NCBI GenBank assembly: GCA_028288765.1
Contig: JAQGHQ010000299.1
Coordinates: forward strand, 1-37,811
Origin: Gemmataceae bacterium
Lineage (GTDB): Bacteria > Planctomycetota > Planctomycetia > Gemmatales > Gemmataceae
Direction of reading: 5' to 3'
DNA length: 37,811 bases
Shown here in pieces: positions 1 to 8,596 of this stretch (position 1 is the stretch's first letter; every line of letters starts with the position of its first letter). Position numbers and translations under genes: made by a program. Under the pieces are notes generated by a model, which saw only the letters and a program-made list of their open reading frames with translations, did no database searches and had not been told where the DNA came from.

Positions 1-1323
1 CGGCGGCGGGGCCGCGTACCGGCCCGAGGACGGCGGGACATTCCGCCCGGGCGACGACCCGGACCGCCCGGCCCGACTCCCCGACGTCCCCGACCCGGCC
101 GGCGGCATCGCCCCCATGTCCACCGCCGGGTCGGAGTGCGGCGTGCGCCCGGACCCCGGCATGGCGGTCGTTCCCGATCGCCGCGGGATGGCCCCGGACG
201 ACCCCGGGCGGCCCGACGGCGGCAGCGGGGCCGGGGCGACGATCAGGTCGCGGAACTCGGGGATGCTCCCGATCGGGTGGAACTGCCCCGTCTTCGTCCG
301 GCCGACGAGGATGGTCGCGCCGTCCCCGAGGAGCCCGTCCCGCAGGGCGTTCCGGATGTTGGCCGTCGCCCCCTTGACCGTGTGCATCTGCCCCGTCTCG
401 TCGCGGTACACCATGTACCACACGTCGGACCCGCCGGCCCGGCCGGCCGGCCCGGCCGGGGTGGTCTTGGCGGGGCCGGACCCGGTCCCCCGGCTCTGCC
501 CGGTCAGGTCTTCGAGGAACTCCCGGCACGAGGACGGCCGCTGGCCCGGCTCCGCGCTCATCGCCCGGCGGATCGCCCAGTCCACCCGGTCGGAGACGGC
601 CGGGTTCAGCTCCTTCGGGGACGTGAATTCGTTGCGGATCTTCTTCATCCAGCAGTCGAGCGGGTTCGAGTTCAGGAACGGGACCGTCCCGGTCACCAGG
701 GCGTAGAGCGTCGCCCCGAGGCTGTAGATGTCCCCCCGGACGTCCACCCCCTTGGCGTTCCGGAACTGCTCCGGGGCCATGTAGTGTGGGGTCCCGAGGC
801 CCCGCCCGGTCTTGGTCAGGTTCAGGTCCCCCTCGACCTCCTTCACCAGCCCCATGTCGGTGAGCTTGGCCACCCCGTCGAGGGTGACCAGGATGTTGTC
901 CGGCTTCACGTCCCGGTGGACGAGTCCCTGCTTGTGTGCCCGCTGGAGCCCGTCGCACACCTGGGCGATCAGCCGGACCGCCTCGGCCTCGGGGACCGAC
1001 CCGTCCCGCTCGACCCGCTGGCCGAGCGATTCGCCGTCCACGAACTCCATCACCAGGAACGGGTGGGGGCCGGTCCCGCAGTACTCGATCGCCCGGACCA
1101 CGTTCGGGTGGTCGAGGACCTTCGCGGCCAGGAACTCCCGCTCGAACCGCTGGAGGACGACCGGGTTCCGGGTGGTCCCCGGGGAGATGACCTTGATCGC
1201 GACCACGTCCCCCGTGACCCGGCTGCGGGCCTTGTACACCGTCCCCATCCCGCCCTCGGCGATCTTCGCCAGCACGTCGTAATTGCCGAGATGGACGAAG
1301 TGGTCCGACGTGTCCGGGCTCAT
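1..1323 (-). CDS. Hanks-type Ser/Thr protein kinase, partial (C-terminus beyond left edge)
   Basis: The reverse strand is open from ATG at 1323 to base 1, giving 441 codons without a stop, so the C-terminus is missing. It is a eukaryotic-like protein kinase that phosphorylates Ser/Thr on proteins. The glycine-rich loop is EGGMGTVY (about residues 23-30), the ATP-binding lysine is in VAIKV (K44), the catalytic loop is HRDVKPDN (D138, N143), and YMAPEQ lies near 181-186. The metal-binding triplet reads DMG (156-158) instead of DFG. After the kinase fold, about residues 290-350 (starting WYMVYRDETGQMHTV) look like a small GYF_2/DUF4339-type module. A Pro/Gly/Ser-rich stretch then runs to the edge. 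No membrane segment is visible in the part seen. The gene stands alone in this window, with no adjacent phosphatase or substrate. Kinase activity is a family inference, but all core residues are present. Confidence 0.93.
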   Translation of the reverse strand, partial: MSPDTSDHFVHLGNYDVLAKIAEGGMGTVYKARSRVTGDVVAIKVISPGTTRNPVVLQRFEREFLAAKVLDHPNVVRAIEYCGTGPHPFLVMEFVDGESLGQRVERDGSVPEAEAVRLIAQVCDGLQRAHKQGLVHRDVKPDNILVTLDGVAKLTDMGLVKEVEGDLNLTKTGRGLGTPHYMAPEQFRNAKGVDVRGDIYSLGATLYALVTGTVPFLNSNPLDCWMKKIRNEFTSPKELNPAVSDRVDWAIRRAMSAEPGQRPSSCREFLEDLTGQSRGTGSGPAKTTPAGPAGRAGGSDVWYMVYRDETGQMHTVKGATANIRNALRDGLLGDGATILVGRTKTGQFHPIGSIPEFRDLIVAPAPLPPSGRPGSSGAIPRRSGTTAMPGSGRTPHSDPAVDMGAMPPAGSGTSGSRAGRSGSSPGRNVPPSSGRYAAPPP

Positions 1324-1839
1324 AGGGGGAAGTCTCCGGCCGTCGCGGGCGTCCTGCCTGCCCGGCCGGAGGGCGCGGCCGGGCGAAAATAACGGGACCC
1401 GACCGCCAAAGCGTCCGTGAGGCCCCGCAAGGGGACGGACGGGCAGTCGGGATCGGGGCGAACCGACGACCCCGCACGGGGGGGCGGAATCGGAGTCATT
1501 AGTCTTATAGTTCAAGTCCGGGTGAAATGCGAGCGATCGGGGGATTGGATTCTGCCAGCTGGGGTGATAAAATGAATTTTGCAGGGCGTGGCCACATCTG
1601 CCGTTCCGTCCCGATCCTCGACCCCGATCAACGTCCGGACGGGTTCCGAGGTGGGAGCTGTCCAGCGTAACCGGCAGGACCGACACCGCCTTTCCAAAAT
1701 ACCGATCTCCCACGGTTTGTGTCCGTTCAAAGCTTGTCAAGATCTGAGGCGTCCGTCACAATCCCCAAATAGTGTCACCCTCGTGTCGCCGGGGTCTCCC
1801 GGCTCCGGTGGATGACCCCCAACGCGGGACCCGCTCGCC
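1324..1839. other. Non-coding gap between kinase and coiled-coil operon
   Basis: These 516 bases separate the divergent kinase gene (minus) and the operon starting at 1840 (plus), so both promoters should lie here. Short open frames of 72-78 codons cross it on both strands. None has a convincing start site, recognisable domain or composition different from background, so none is called as a gene. The only promoter-like signal I can support is at 1734-1762. Confidence 0.5.
1734..1762 (+). promoter_or_regulatory. Putative sigma70-type promoter for the 1840-5556 operon
   Basis: TTGTCA at 1734-1739 (5 of 6 matches to the -35 consensus) is followed after 17 bases by CACAAT at 1757-1762 (4 of 6 matches to the -10 consensus). 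The next gene starts at 1840, giving a leader of about 70 bases. This is a sequence match only. Confidence 0.35.
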
Positions 1840-3258
1840 ATGAGCATCCTGGGCAAGCTGTTACTGGTGGTGAACCTTCTGGCCGCCGGCGGGTTCGGAT
1901 ACCTCGCCCTCCAGGACTGGAAGGGCCGCCAGGCGATCACCGCGGCCGGCCTCCGACACGTCATCCTGCTCCAGGGGGTCCCGCTCGACGGCGGCCCGGA
2001 TCAACTCCCCGCCCGCGTGGCCTCGACGTCGGACGGGTTCCACGACTACGCCTCGACCGAAATTCCATTCCGCGTCGAGATGGCCGGCGGGGTGCCGACC
2101 GAGTCGGTCAGCCCGGAACTCCTCTATGCGTACTTCGCCGCCGCCGGGTCTGCCGGCGCCGGCCCCGCCGGCCCTGTCGGCGGCGATGCTGCCGGGGGAG
2201 CGGGCTCCCTCGCCGGCCCGACCCCGGTCGCGAGCCAGATGGCCGAGCTCAAGCGGGTGTACGGCATTCTCAAGGCCGAGATCCAGAAGAAGGACGGGGG
2301 CGCGGCCCGGACGGCCCAGGCGGGCGCGTGGCTCCTGCTCCAGGCCGAGTCGATCGAGGAGCGGATCGAGACCCTGGTCCTGATCGCGGCCGGGAACGGG
2401 AACGAACTCGCTCACCGGCTCGACCTCAAATTCTACCGGGTCGCTCCGGCGCTGGTCGAGGCGGGGCCGATCCAGCCGGACCTGTGGCAGTCCCTGTCGG
2501 GGCGGATCGAAGACCTGAAGGCCCAACAGCAGAAGGCCGACGACGCGGCGGCCGCGGCCGAAAAAGATGCTGACGCGGCCGAAAAAGACGTCGCCGCGGC
2601 CAAGACCGATGGTAGCCCTGCCGCGGCCGTGGAGGCGAAGCAGAAGGAAGCGATGCAGAAGCGGCGCGAGGCTCTTGAGAAGCGGGGCGAGGCCCTGGCC
2701 CGGGCCCGCGAGATCGAGCGGCGGAGCCCGCACAAGCCCAAGGACCAGCCCGAGACGCGGGCCCGGCTCGCCCACCTGCTCGTCCACCTCGACCCGACCT
2801 CGGCCTGGCAGAAGCGGGTGATGATGGTCGTCGGGGTCCGGCAGTACGTGAAGACCCTGACCGATCAGGTGATCCGGTTCAAGGACATGGTGGCCCGCGT
2901 CGAGCGGGCGACCGTCGACGACCAGGACCGGTTCTCGCGCGATTACGCCCATCTCCGCGGCCTCGCCATCGAGCGGACCCAGGAGGTCCGGGGGATCGCC
3001 GAGATCCGCGCCCAGATGGCCGTCCAGGTGCAAAAGGACGAGGACATCGTCAAGCAGCGCGAGACGGAACTCCAGGGGCTGAAGACCCAGCTCGCCAAGG
3101 TCAAGGCCGAGGTGAACGACCTGCTCGCCAAGCAAACCCTGGCCGAACAGCAGCTGTTCACCGTCCAGCAGGAGGTCGGGCGCACGCTCGAGGAGATCTA
3201 CCGGCTGGAGGCCGAGCTGGCCAAGAAGGAAACCGAGACGTACGGGCGGAAGAAGTAA
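1840..3258 (+). CDS. Membrane-anchored coiled-coil protein (GK-anchor family, member 1)
   Basis: A 472-residue protein of unknown function. The N-terminus MSILGKLLLVVNLLAAGGFGY forms one membrane anchor (about residues 5-22), and the rest would lie on one side of the membrane. Residues about 215-300 are rich in Ala, Lys, Glu and Gln with repeated AAEKDA-like units. Residues about 385-470 form a second long helical stretch with heptad-like Leu, Gln and Glu spacing. Both suggest coiled coils. Residues 95-130 are a Gly/Ala/Pro-rich linker. It is the first gene of a four-gene run, and the next gene starts 69 bases on. The Gly-Lys anchor pattern recurs in the next two genes. There is no strong Shine-Dalgarno sequence before ATG 1840, but no better start is visible. 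A structural or scaffolding role in the cell envelope is only a guess. Confidence 0.8.
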   Translation: MSILGKLLLVVNLLAAGGFGYLALQDWKGRQAITAAGLRHVILLQGVPLDGGPDQLPARVASTSDGFHDYASTEIPFRVEMAGGVPTESVSPELLYAYFAAAGSAGAGPAGPVGGDAAGGAGSLAGPTPVASQMAELKRVYGILKAEIQKKDGGAARTAQAGAWLLLQAESIEERIETLVLIAAGNGNELAHRLDLKFYRVAPALVEAGPIQPDLWQSLSGRIEDLKAQQQKADDAAAAAEKDADAAEKDVAAAKTDGSPAAAVEAKQKEAMQKRREALEKRGEALARAREIERRSPHKPKDQPETRARLAHLLVHLDPTSAWQKRVMMVVGVRQYVKTLTDQVIRFKDMVARVERATVDDQDRFSRDYAHLRGLAIERTQEVRGIAEIRAQMAVQVQKDEDIVKQRETELQGLKTQLAKVKAEVNDLLAKQTLAEQQLFTVQQEVGRTLEEIYRLEAELAKKETETYGRKK

Positions 3259-3327
3259 CGGGCGGGTCCAGGGCCACGACCGGCCGGCGTACGACACCCG
3301 AGGCATTCGGCGAACCGAGGCACGACG

Positions 3328-4128
3328 ATGACGGTCATCGGCAAACTGCTGGTGTTCCTCAACCTGGTCTTTGGGATCGGGATCGCGGTCTGGTCCACAG
3401 CGGCTTACTCCCAGCGCCCCAGCTGGTTCAGCCCGGCCCCCGAGGGCGGCGTGGACAAGGGGCACTCCCCGCTCGCCTTCGCGCAGCTGGGGGCCGAGAT
3501 CGACAACCTGGGGAAGGTGGCGGTGACGGCGGGCGGGTCGTGGGGCGCCCAGTACAAGGCGCTCCAGACCGCCGAGCAGATCCGGGCCGACCGGCACATC
3601 AAGATGTTCGGCACTCTTCCCGACGGGACGCGGGCCAAGACGGCGACCGGGGCGGACGTGAAGGGGCTGATCGGGTACGCGAAGGACGGGCACCCGCAGG
3701 CGGAGGGGAATGCCGGGTTCTTCCAGCTGAAGGAGGAACCGAACGGGAAGCTCTTCGACCTCGGGTCGTACGTCCAGGGGACCGGGGAGCTGGACCCGAA
3801 AACCCTCGGCAAGGTTGTCCTCGGGCCGAACAACCAGCAGCCGCTCGCCGGGGCCGGTACCCTGCTCGAACGGTACAACACGGACGCGGCCGCGGTGACC
3901 GATATGGCGTACAAGAGTGCCGACCTCCGCGCCCAACAGAAGAAGCTCGGGGCGGAGGTGGTGCTGGTCGACGACCAGGTGATCAAGCAGCGGGTCATCC
4001 GCGACAACCTCATCAACGAGGCCTCGTACCTGGGCGCGTTCGAGGTGAACGTGGTCGAGCAGCGGGAGACGGTCGTCCGCCGGCGCACCCAGCTCCGCGA
4101 CCGGCTCGTCCCGTTCGGCGCGCCGTAG
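3328..4128 (+). CDS. Membrane-anchored protein (GK-anchor family, member 2)
   Basis: A 266-residue protein of unknown function. The N-terminus MTVIGKLLVFLNLVFGIGIA is a single membrane anchor closely resembling member 1 upstream (same Gly-Lys-Leu-Leu position and an Asn-Leu a few residues later). The middle (about 50-190) is mixed and soluble-looking. The last 80 residues, with LRAQQKKLGAEVVLVDDQV and VVEQRETVVRRRTQLRDRL, are charged and helical like the C-terminal part of member 1, which suggests paralogy. A GAGG motif lies about 9 bases before ATG 3328. The protein probably works with its operon neighbours. No catalytic motif was recognised. Confidence 0.8.
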   Translation: MTVIGKLLVFLNLVFGIGIAVWSTAAYSQRPSWFSPAPEGGVDKGHSPLAFAQLGAEIDNLGKVAVTAGGSWGAQYKALQTAEQIRADRHIKMFGTLPDGTRAKTATGADVKGLIGYAKDGHPQAEGNAGFFQLKEEPNGKLFDLGSYVQGTGELDPKTLGKVVLGPNNQQPLAGAGTLLERYNTDAAAVTDMAYKSADLRAQQKKLGAEVVLVDDQVIKQRVIRDNLINEASYLGAFEVNVVEQRETVVRRRTQLRDRLVPFGAP

Positions 4129-4298
4129 TAGCGGGCGCGGCGGCGCGTGCGAACCAACCCGGGCGGCGACGCCCGGAGGCTCTTCAGGGGTAGAGGCGGC
4201 GCGTCCGGCCCCCTTCCCCGCAACTGTCCGGGAACCAACACGGGTAGCGTCCGGCGGGACAAGGACTGGTCCGACCCGGCGTCTTCAGGGGGTGGACG

Positions 4299-5204
4299 AT
4301 GACTTGGCTCGGAAAAATTCTCGCCGTCCTGGTGATGATCCTGGCCGTGGTCTGGATGTGGTTCACCGTCACGGTGTTCGTCGCCCGGACGAACTGGAAG
4401 ACCCAGGCCGAGCAGTTCAGGGACGCCTACGAGAAGGCCAGGGCCGCCCGGACCACCGAGTACGAGTCGTACCGGAGCGAGAAGGACGCCCTCGACCGGC
4501 AGCTGGTCACCGAGCGGACCCGGAACGAGACGCTGGTCAGCCAGGTCAAACTGTTCCAGGCCGATAGCGACAAGATCACCAAGCGGGTGGGGGAGCTGGA
4601 AAAGGCCTACCAGGAGGCCGACGTCAAGGCCACGGAGCTGGCGGCCCGACTCCAGTCGGCCCTGGAAGAGACGGACAAGGCCCGCTCCCGGGCGAGCCAA
4701 CTCGAGGACGAGCGGGTGAAGCTGGTCATCGCCAAGGAGAACGCCGAGAAGGATCGGCAGGCCGCGCAGAACGAGTCCCGGCAGGCCCAGGCCGAGAAAC
4801 TCGCGGCCGACCAGCGGGTCGAGACGCTGACCACCCAGGTGAACGAGCTGCGGGCGTCCGGCGGGCGGCCGGAGGGGATCGTGAAGAACAGCTTCGCCAA
4901 GCCCCCGGCCGCGCTCCCCGATGGGGTTCGGGGGACGGTGACCGGGTACAAGGACGGGTACATGGCCGTGTCCATCGGGATCGACGCCGGGCTGACGAAC
5001 GGGGCCATCCTGGACGTGTACCGGGCCGACGACGGGGGCCACTACCTCGGGACGGTCGTGATCAGCCGGGTGTACCCGAAAGAGGCAGTCGGGACGTTCA
5101 AGCCGGGCGATCCCTTGAAGACGATCGCCCGGCTGCGGCCTGAGGAACTGCCCAAGGTCGGGGACACCGTGGGCAAGATCGGGAACGTGTCCGCGGGCCG
5201 GTGA
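4299..5204 (+). CDS. Membrane-anchored coiled-coil protein with C-terminal beta-rich domain (GK-anchor family, member 3)
   Basis: A 301-residue protein. The N-terminus MTWLGKILAVLVMILAVVW is one membrane anchor (about 5-29) with the same Gly-Lys position as members 1 and 2. Residues about 35-190 are an almost uninterrupted coiled coil rich in Glu, Lys, Gln and Ala. Residues about 205-301 change to a compact beta-type domain (GVRGTVTGYKDGYMAVSIG, then GLTNGAILDVYR, YLGTVVISRVY and GDTVGKIG). This spacing of Gly, Val and VYR resembles the small beta domains at the C-termini of FlgT- or CsgG-like proteins, but that is a fold-level impression. A strong Shine-Dalgarno match (GGGGGTGG) precedes ATG 4299. 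The leader at 4129-4298 contains CTTCAGGGG twice, near 4180 and 4283. Confidence 0.8.
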   Translation: MTWLGKILAVLVMILAVVWMWFTVTVFVARTNWKTQAEQFRDAYEKARAARTTEYESYRSEKDALDRQLVTERTRNETLVSQVKLFQADSDKITKRVGELEKAYQEADVKATELAARLQSALEETDKARSRASQLEDERVKLVIAKENAEKDRQAAQNESRQAQAEKLAADQRVETLTTQVNELRASGGRPEGIVKNSFAKPPAALPDGVRGTVTGYKDGYMAVSIGIDAGLTNGAILDVYRADDGGHYLGTVVISRVYPKEAVGTFKPGDPLKTIARLRPEELPKVGDTVGKIGNVSAGR

Positions 5205-5310
5205 TCCCGCGAGATCGATCGATCAATGGGAGTCGGACGGGGGTCGACCGCGGTCGGGAAGGTCGGCACCAGCTGCGCCAAATAAGGTCGGGAACACGGG
5301 GGAGCGAGGC

Positions 5311-5556
5311 ATGGCCAAGAAGCAAAAAGAGAGCCCCACCACCAAGAAGACGCCGTACCAGGGGGAGCCGGTCTACACGGTGATGGCGTTCGTCACTCTG
5401 GTGGCGATCGCCATCGGGTGTACCCTGCTGTACATGGACTTCGAGGACTACGGGAAGCAGGCGGCGCCGACAGAAAAGCCGCCGGCCTTGCCGAAACTCG
5501 GTGAGGAGCAGAAGGCCGCCCCGGGTGCCGCGGTCGCGCCGCCCGCCGGCACCTGA
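5311..5556 (+). CDS. Small single-pass membrane protein
   Basis: An 81-residue protein of unknown function. The N-terminal 20 residues are basic and hydrophilic (MAKKQKESPTTKK), followed by one hydrophobic segment (VYTVMAFVTLVAIAIGCTLLYM, about 21-42) and an Ala/Pro/Lys-rich tail. By the positive-inside rule the N-terminus would be cytoplasmic. GGAGCGAGG lies just upstream of ATG 5311. It is the last gene before a hairpin terminator at 5592-5620, so it is probably the fourth member of the anchor-protein operon. Confidence 0.75.
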   Translation: MAKKQKESPTTKKTPYQGEPVYTVMAFVTLVAIAIGCTLLYMDFEDYGKQAAPTEKPPALPKLGEEQKAAPGAAVAPPAGT

Positions 5557-5591
5557 CCCCGGCCCCCCCGACACCGACCCGCTTCCGCGAC

Positions 5592-5620
5592 CCGCCGACC
5601 ACCCGGTCGGCGGTTTCATT
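5592..5620 (+). terminator. Intrinsic terminator after the anchor-protein operon
   Basis: CCGCCGACC (5592-5600) pairs perfectly with GGTCGGCGG (5605-5613) around a four-base loop and is followed by TTTCATT. It lies 36 bases after the stop of the 81-residue gene. Confidence 0.65.
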
Positions 5621-5757
5621 TCGTCGCGCCCGATCTTTCGCACCCATTCACCCGGCTTCTCCGGCCGTGCCGGTTCGACTTTTTTTACCCTCGGGTGCGT
5701 GATATGGTCCGCCGGTCGCGGGTCGAACCGGGGCGGTCGGGCCAGGGAGGGCGGCGG

Positions 5758-6519
5758 ATGCGGCGGTCACCGGCAGGGGTCGTGGCGGTCGGCGTCCTGG
5801 TCGGGCTGGCGGCGTGGCCGTCAGCCACCCGGGCGGGGGTGTGGGTAACCCTGGCGGCCGGACTGCCCGGCGGGTCGACCCCGACCTCCGACTCCGAATT
5901 CTGGTTCGACTCGCCCCACGCCCCGCCGCTCGTCGCGCTCGACAAGCTCGCCGGCGGGACGACCGCACAGGCGACGACCGGCGGCGGGAAAGTGTTCTTC
6001 GGCGGGGACGGGACCCCGGTCCTGCTCAACCTCGCGGACGGGTCGGCGTACGTCGCGAGCGGGACCCCGCCCGCGGCGGCAACGTCCCGCGGGCCGAACG
6101 GCGGGGGTGCCGGCACCCCGGCGTCGGCCGCCCCGGTGGCCGGCGGGACCGCCCCGTCCACCGCCGCCCTGCTCGGCGTCACCCTCGCTCAACCGGACGC
6201 CGCCGGCGCCCGCGGGCTGACCGCGAGCGTCACCGACCCGACCGGGACCGTGCTCGGGACCGGCCACGTTACCATTCCCGCCGACGGGTGGTGGGTCCTC
6301 GGCCTCACCCCCGGGACGAAGACGACGCCCAACACCGGGGGCACGGGCGGCGGCGGTGGAACCGGGGGCACCCCGGACGCCGAGGACATCGAGAACCCGG
6401 ACCCGCCGCCCGGCGGTCGGCCGGTAGTGGCCCCAGAACCGGCCACGCTCGTGCTCGTGGGGTTCGGCGGGGTCGCGGCCAGTGCGTGGCGGCGGGCCCG
6501 GCGGGTCAAGCTCCTTTAA
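5758..6519 (+). CDS. PEP-CTERM sorting-domain protein
   Basis: A 253-residue exported protein. The start is placed at ATG 5758 because AGGGAGG lies just upstream and the next residues form a good signal peptide (MRRSPAGVVAVGVLVGLAAW, cleavage probably after ATRA). An upstream in-frame ATG at 5695 would bury that signal. The C-terminus (about 226-253) has the PEP-CTERM layout: the triplet PEP, a hydrophobic helix (LVLVGFGGVAAS), then a basic WRRARR tail. In other bacteria such tails are recognised by exosortases for envelope or exopolysaccharide-linked sorting. The mature region is rich in Gly, Thr, Pro and Ala, with a Gly-rich spacer near residues 187-206, and shows no enzymatic motif. No exosortase gene is in the window. 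The function of the mature part is unknown. Confidence 0.85.
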   Translation: MRRSPAGVVAVGVLVGLAAWPSATRAGVWVTLAAGLPGGSTPTSDSEFWFDSPHAPPLVALDKLAGGTTAQATTGGGKVFFGGDGTPVLLNLADGSAYVASGTPPAAATSRGPNGGGAGTPASAAPVAGGTAPSTAALLGVTLAQPDAAGARGLTASVTDPTGTVLGTGHVTIPADGWWVLGLTPGTKTTPNTGGTGGGGGTGGTPDAEDIENPDPPPGGRPVVAPEPATLVLVGFGGVAASAWRRARRVKLL

Positions 6520-6650
6520 TCGACCGCCCGCAGCCCCCGGCAGCGTCCGGCGTGATCACCCGCCAGGCCCGGTTTCCCCGCGGAGCCGGGCTTCACTTCA
6601 GGTTCCGGTTCGCCCGGGTTCCTTCCCCACACCCTGAACGGAGTCACGAC

Positions 6651-8561
6651 ATGGGGACCACATTCGCGAGTCTATTCCTGGCCGCCGCGGTCGCCGCGCC
6701 GGACCCCGCCCCGCCGGACCAGCCCCAGGTCCTCATCCCGTCGGCCCGGACGGGTCAGGCCGACCTGTTCCTGATCGACCTGGCGACCGGGAACGCGAAG
6801 AACATCACCCGCACCGAATCGGCGGACGAGATCTACCCGGCGTGGGGCCCGGACGGGACGAAGATCGCGTTCGCGTGCAAGACCCGCGACCACGAATTCG
6901 AGATCTACGTCTGCGACGCCGACGGGTCGAACCGGAAGATGGTCAGCACGCGGGCGGACGGGCCGTCGGCCTGTCTCGCCCCGTCCTGGTCCCCGGACGG
7001 GAGGAAGCTCGTCTACGCCCGGACCTACCCGGGGGGGAAGTGCGAGGTCCGGGTGGCCGCGGCGGACGGGTCGGCGGACGACGTCGTCCAGGCGGACGCG
7101 TTCTCCGCGGCCTGGTCGCCCGACGGGAAACAGATCGCGTTCGTCCGGAAGATGTCGGGCAAGACGCACGGGCTGTTCGTCATGAACCCGGACGGGTCCG
7201 GGGTGCGGGTGCTGGCCGAGGACCTCGGCCCGCCCGACCTGTACCTCCCCGCCTGGAGCCCGGACGCCAAGCTGATCGCGGTCACCACCGCGAGCGGGTA
7301 CGGGTCGCAGCTGGCCCTGGTCCCGGCGGCCGGCGGGCCCCTGCGGCAGCTCACGCACCTGCCCGGGAACAACGCCAACCCGGTCTGGGTGTCGGCCGAC
7401 CGGCTGCTGTTCAGCCACTTCCCCAAGCCCGACGCACCCACCGGGGCCTACGCCACGATCAAGGCCGACGGGACCCGGCTCCTCGTCCACCCGCTGACCA
7501 AGACCGAGCCCGCGCACCCGCTCGCCCGCCCGGCCGTGGTCCTGCCGCGGCGGGAGGGGCGGGTGGCCGACGAGCCGGGCCCGGTCCGGCCGGCGGCGTT
7601 CACGGTGCCGGTGGTCGAGAAACGGGCGCCCGTCCGGGTGGTCCCGGTCACCGGGGCCCCGCCGGTCGCGGCCGGGGCGATCGGGGCAGTGGCGTGGGCG
7701 GCGGACGGGAAGCGGCTGGCCCTCGGACTGGAGATCGGGCACGTGCTGGTCGGCGAGTTCGACGGGAAAGTGATCCGCCCGGTCGACGTGGTCCGCGGGC
7801 ACGAGGGGCCGGTCGAGGGAGTGGCGTTCTCGCCCGACGGGAAGCTCCTCTACTCGACCGGGGGGGACAGGTCGGTCCGGACGTGGGACGTCGGCGAGAA
7901 GGGGGTGAAGACGCGGGAGACGGACCACGACGCCTGGGTGCATGGGCTTGCGGCGTCCGCCGACGGCAAACTCCTGGCGACGGGCGACCGCGAGGGGGTG
8001 ATGAAGGTTCGCGACGCGGCGACCGGGCGGCCGATGCAGGAAATCACCGTCTGCGACCCGAAGCGGGGGGCGGTCAACGCGGTCGCGTTCGGGAAGGACG
8101 ACGCGGTCGTATTCGCCGGGTGCGGGCGGTGGGACGTGCCGGTCCTGCACGGGGCGGTCGCCGCGTTCGACCCGGCGACCGGGAACCAGCTGTGGCGGAC
8201 GAAGGGGACGTTCGGCGGGGTGTTCGCGCTGGCCGTGTCGCCGGACGGGTCGAAGCTCGCCGGGGCGTGTCTCGACACGCTGGTCCGGGTGTGGGACGCC
8301 GGGACCGGGAAGGAACTGGCCTGCTGGAAGGGGCACGCCGACCGGGTGACCGGGATCGCGTGGGGGCTGGGCGGGAAGGTCGTCGTCTCGTGTGGGTTCG
8401 ACCACACCCTGCGGGTGTGGGACGCGGACACCGGGGCGGCCCTACACACGCTTGCGGCCCATACGAGTCCGGTCGTCCGCGTGGCGACGACCCCGGACGG
8501 GAAGTACGTCCTGAGCACGGCCCAAACCGGGGCGCTGTTCATCTGGCGGCTGGAGGATTAG
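6651..8561 (+). CDS. Exported double beta-propeller protein (TolB-like PD40 plus WD40 repeats)
   Basis: A 636-residue protein with a signal peptide (MGTTFASLFLAAAVAA). ATG 6651 is chosen because a GGAG motif lies just upstream and the signal sequence follows directly; the frame is open further upstream but only over the preceding gene. Residues about 25-290 carry repeated PD40/TolB-type blades with the signature SPDG-K or GPDGTKIAF, seen about six times. Residues about 340-636 carry roughly seven WD40 blades ending in WD (VRTWD, VRVWD, LRVWD, FIWRLED). Such propellers bind proteins or peptides, and no catalytic site is visible. A Pro/Arg-rich linker (about 290-340) joins the two. The protein probably acts outside the cytoplasm. 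It is convergent with the SRPBCC operon across the hairpin at 8597-8637. Confidence 0.88.
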   Translation: MGTTFASLFLAAAVAAPDPAPPDQPQVLIPSARTGQADLFLIDLATGNAKNITRTESADEIYPAWGPDGTKIAFACKTRDHEFEIYVCDADGSNRKMVSTRADGPSACLAPSWSPDGRKLVYARTYPGGKCEVRVAAADGSADDVVQADAFSAAWSPDGKQIAFVRKMSGKTHGLFVMNPDGSGVRVLAEDLGPPDLYLPAWSPDAKLIAVTTASGYGSQLALVPAAGGPLRQLTHLPGNNANPVWVSADRLLFSHFPKPDAPTGAYATIKADGTRLLVHPLTKTEPAHPLARPAVVLPRREGRVADEPGPVRPAAFTVPVVEKRAPVRVVPVTGAPPVAAGAIGAVAWAADGKRLALGLEIGHVLVGEFDGKVIRPVDVVRGHEGPVEGVAFSPDGKLLYSTGGDRSVRTWDVGEKGVKTRETDHDAWVHGLAASADGKLLATGDREGVMKVRDAATGRPMQEITVCDPKRGAVNAVAFGKDDAVVFAGCGRWDVPVLHGAVAAFDPATGNQLWRTKGTFGGVFALAVSPDGSKLAGACLDTLVRVWDAGTGKELACWKGHADRVTGIAWGLGGKVVVSCGFDHTLRVWDADTGAALHTLAAHTSPVVRVATTPDGKYVLSTAQTGALFIWRLED

Positions 8562-8596
8562 CGGCCCGGGCGGGAGCCGCCTGCCGGTCGATAACA

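Noticed and set aside
136..1392. 418-codon plus-strand open frame
   Set aside because: It is the antisense shadow of the Ser/Thr kinase gene. The reverse strand has all kinase motifs, and this frame has none.
1512..1730. 72-residue minus-strand ORF in the intergenic gap
   Set aside because: No ribosome site, no recognisable motif, and overlapped by an equally weak plus-strand frame.
1861..3936. 691-codon minus-strand open frame
   Set aside because: A GC-rich shadow opposite two well-supported plus-strand genes, with Arg/Pro/Gly/Leu-rich nonsense composition.
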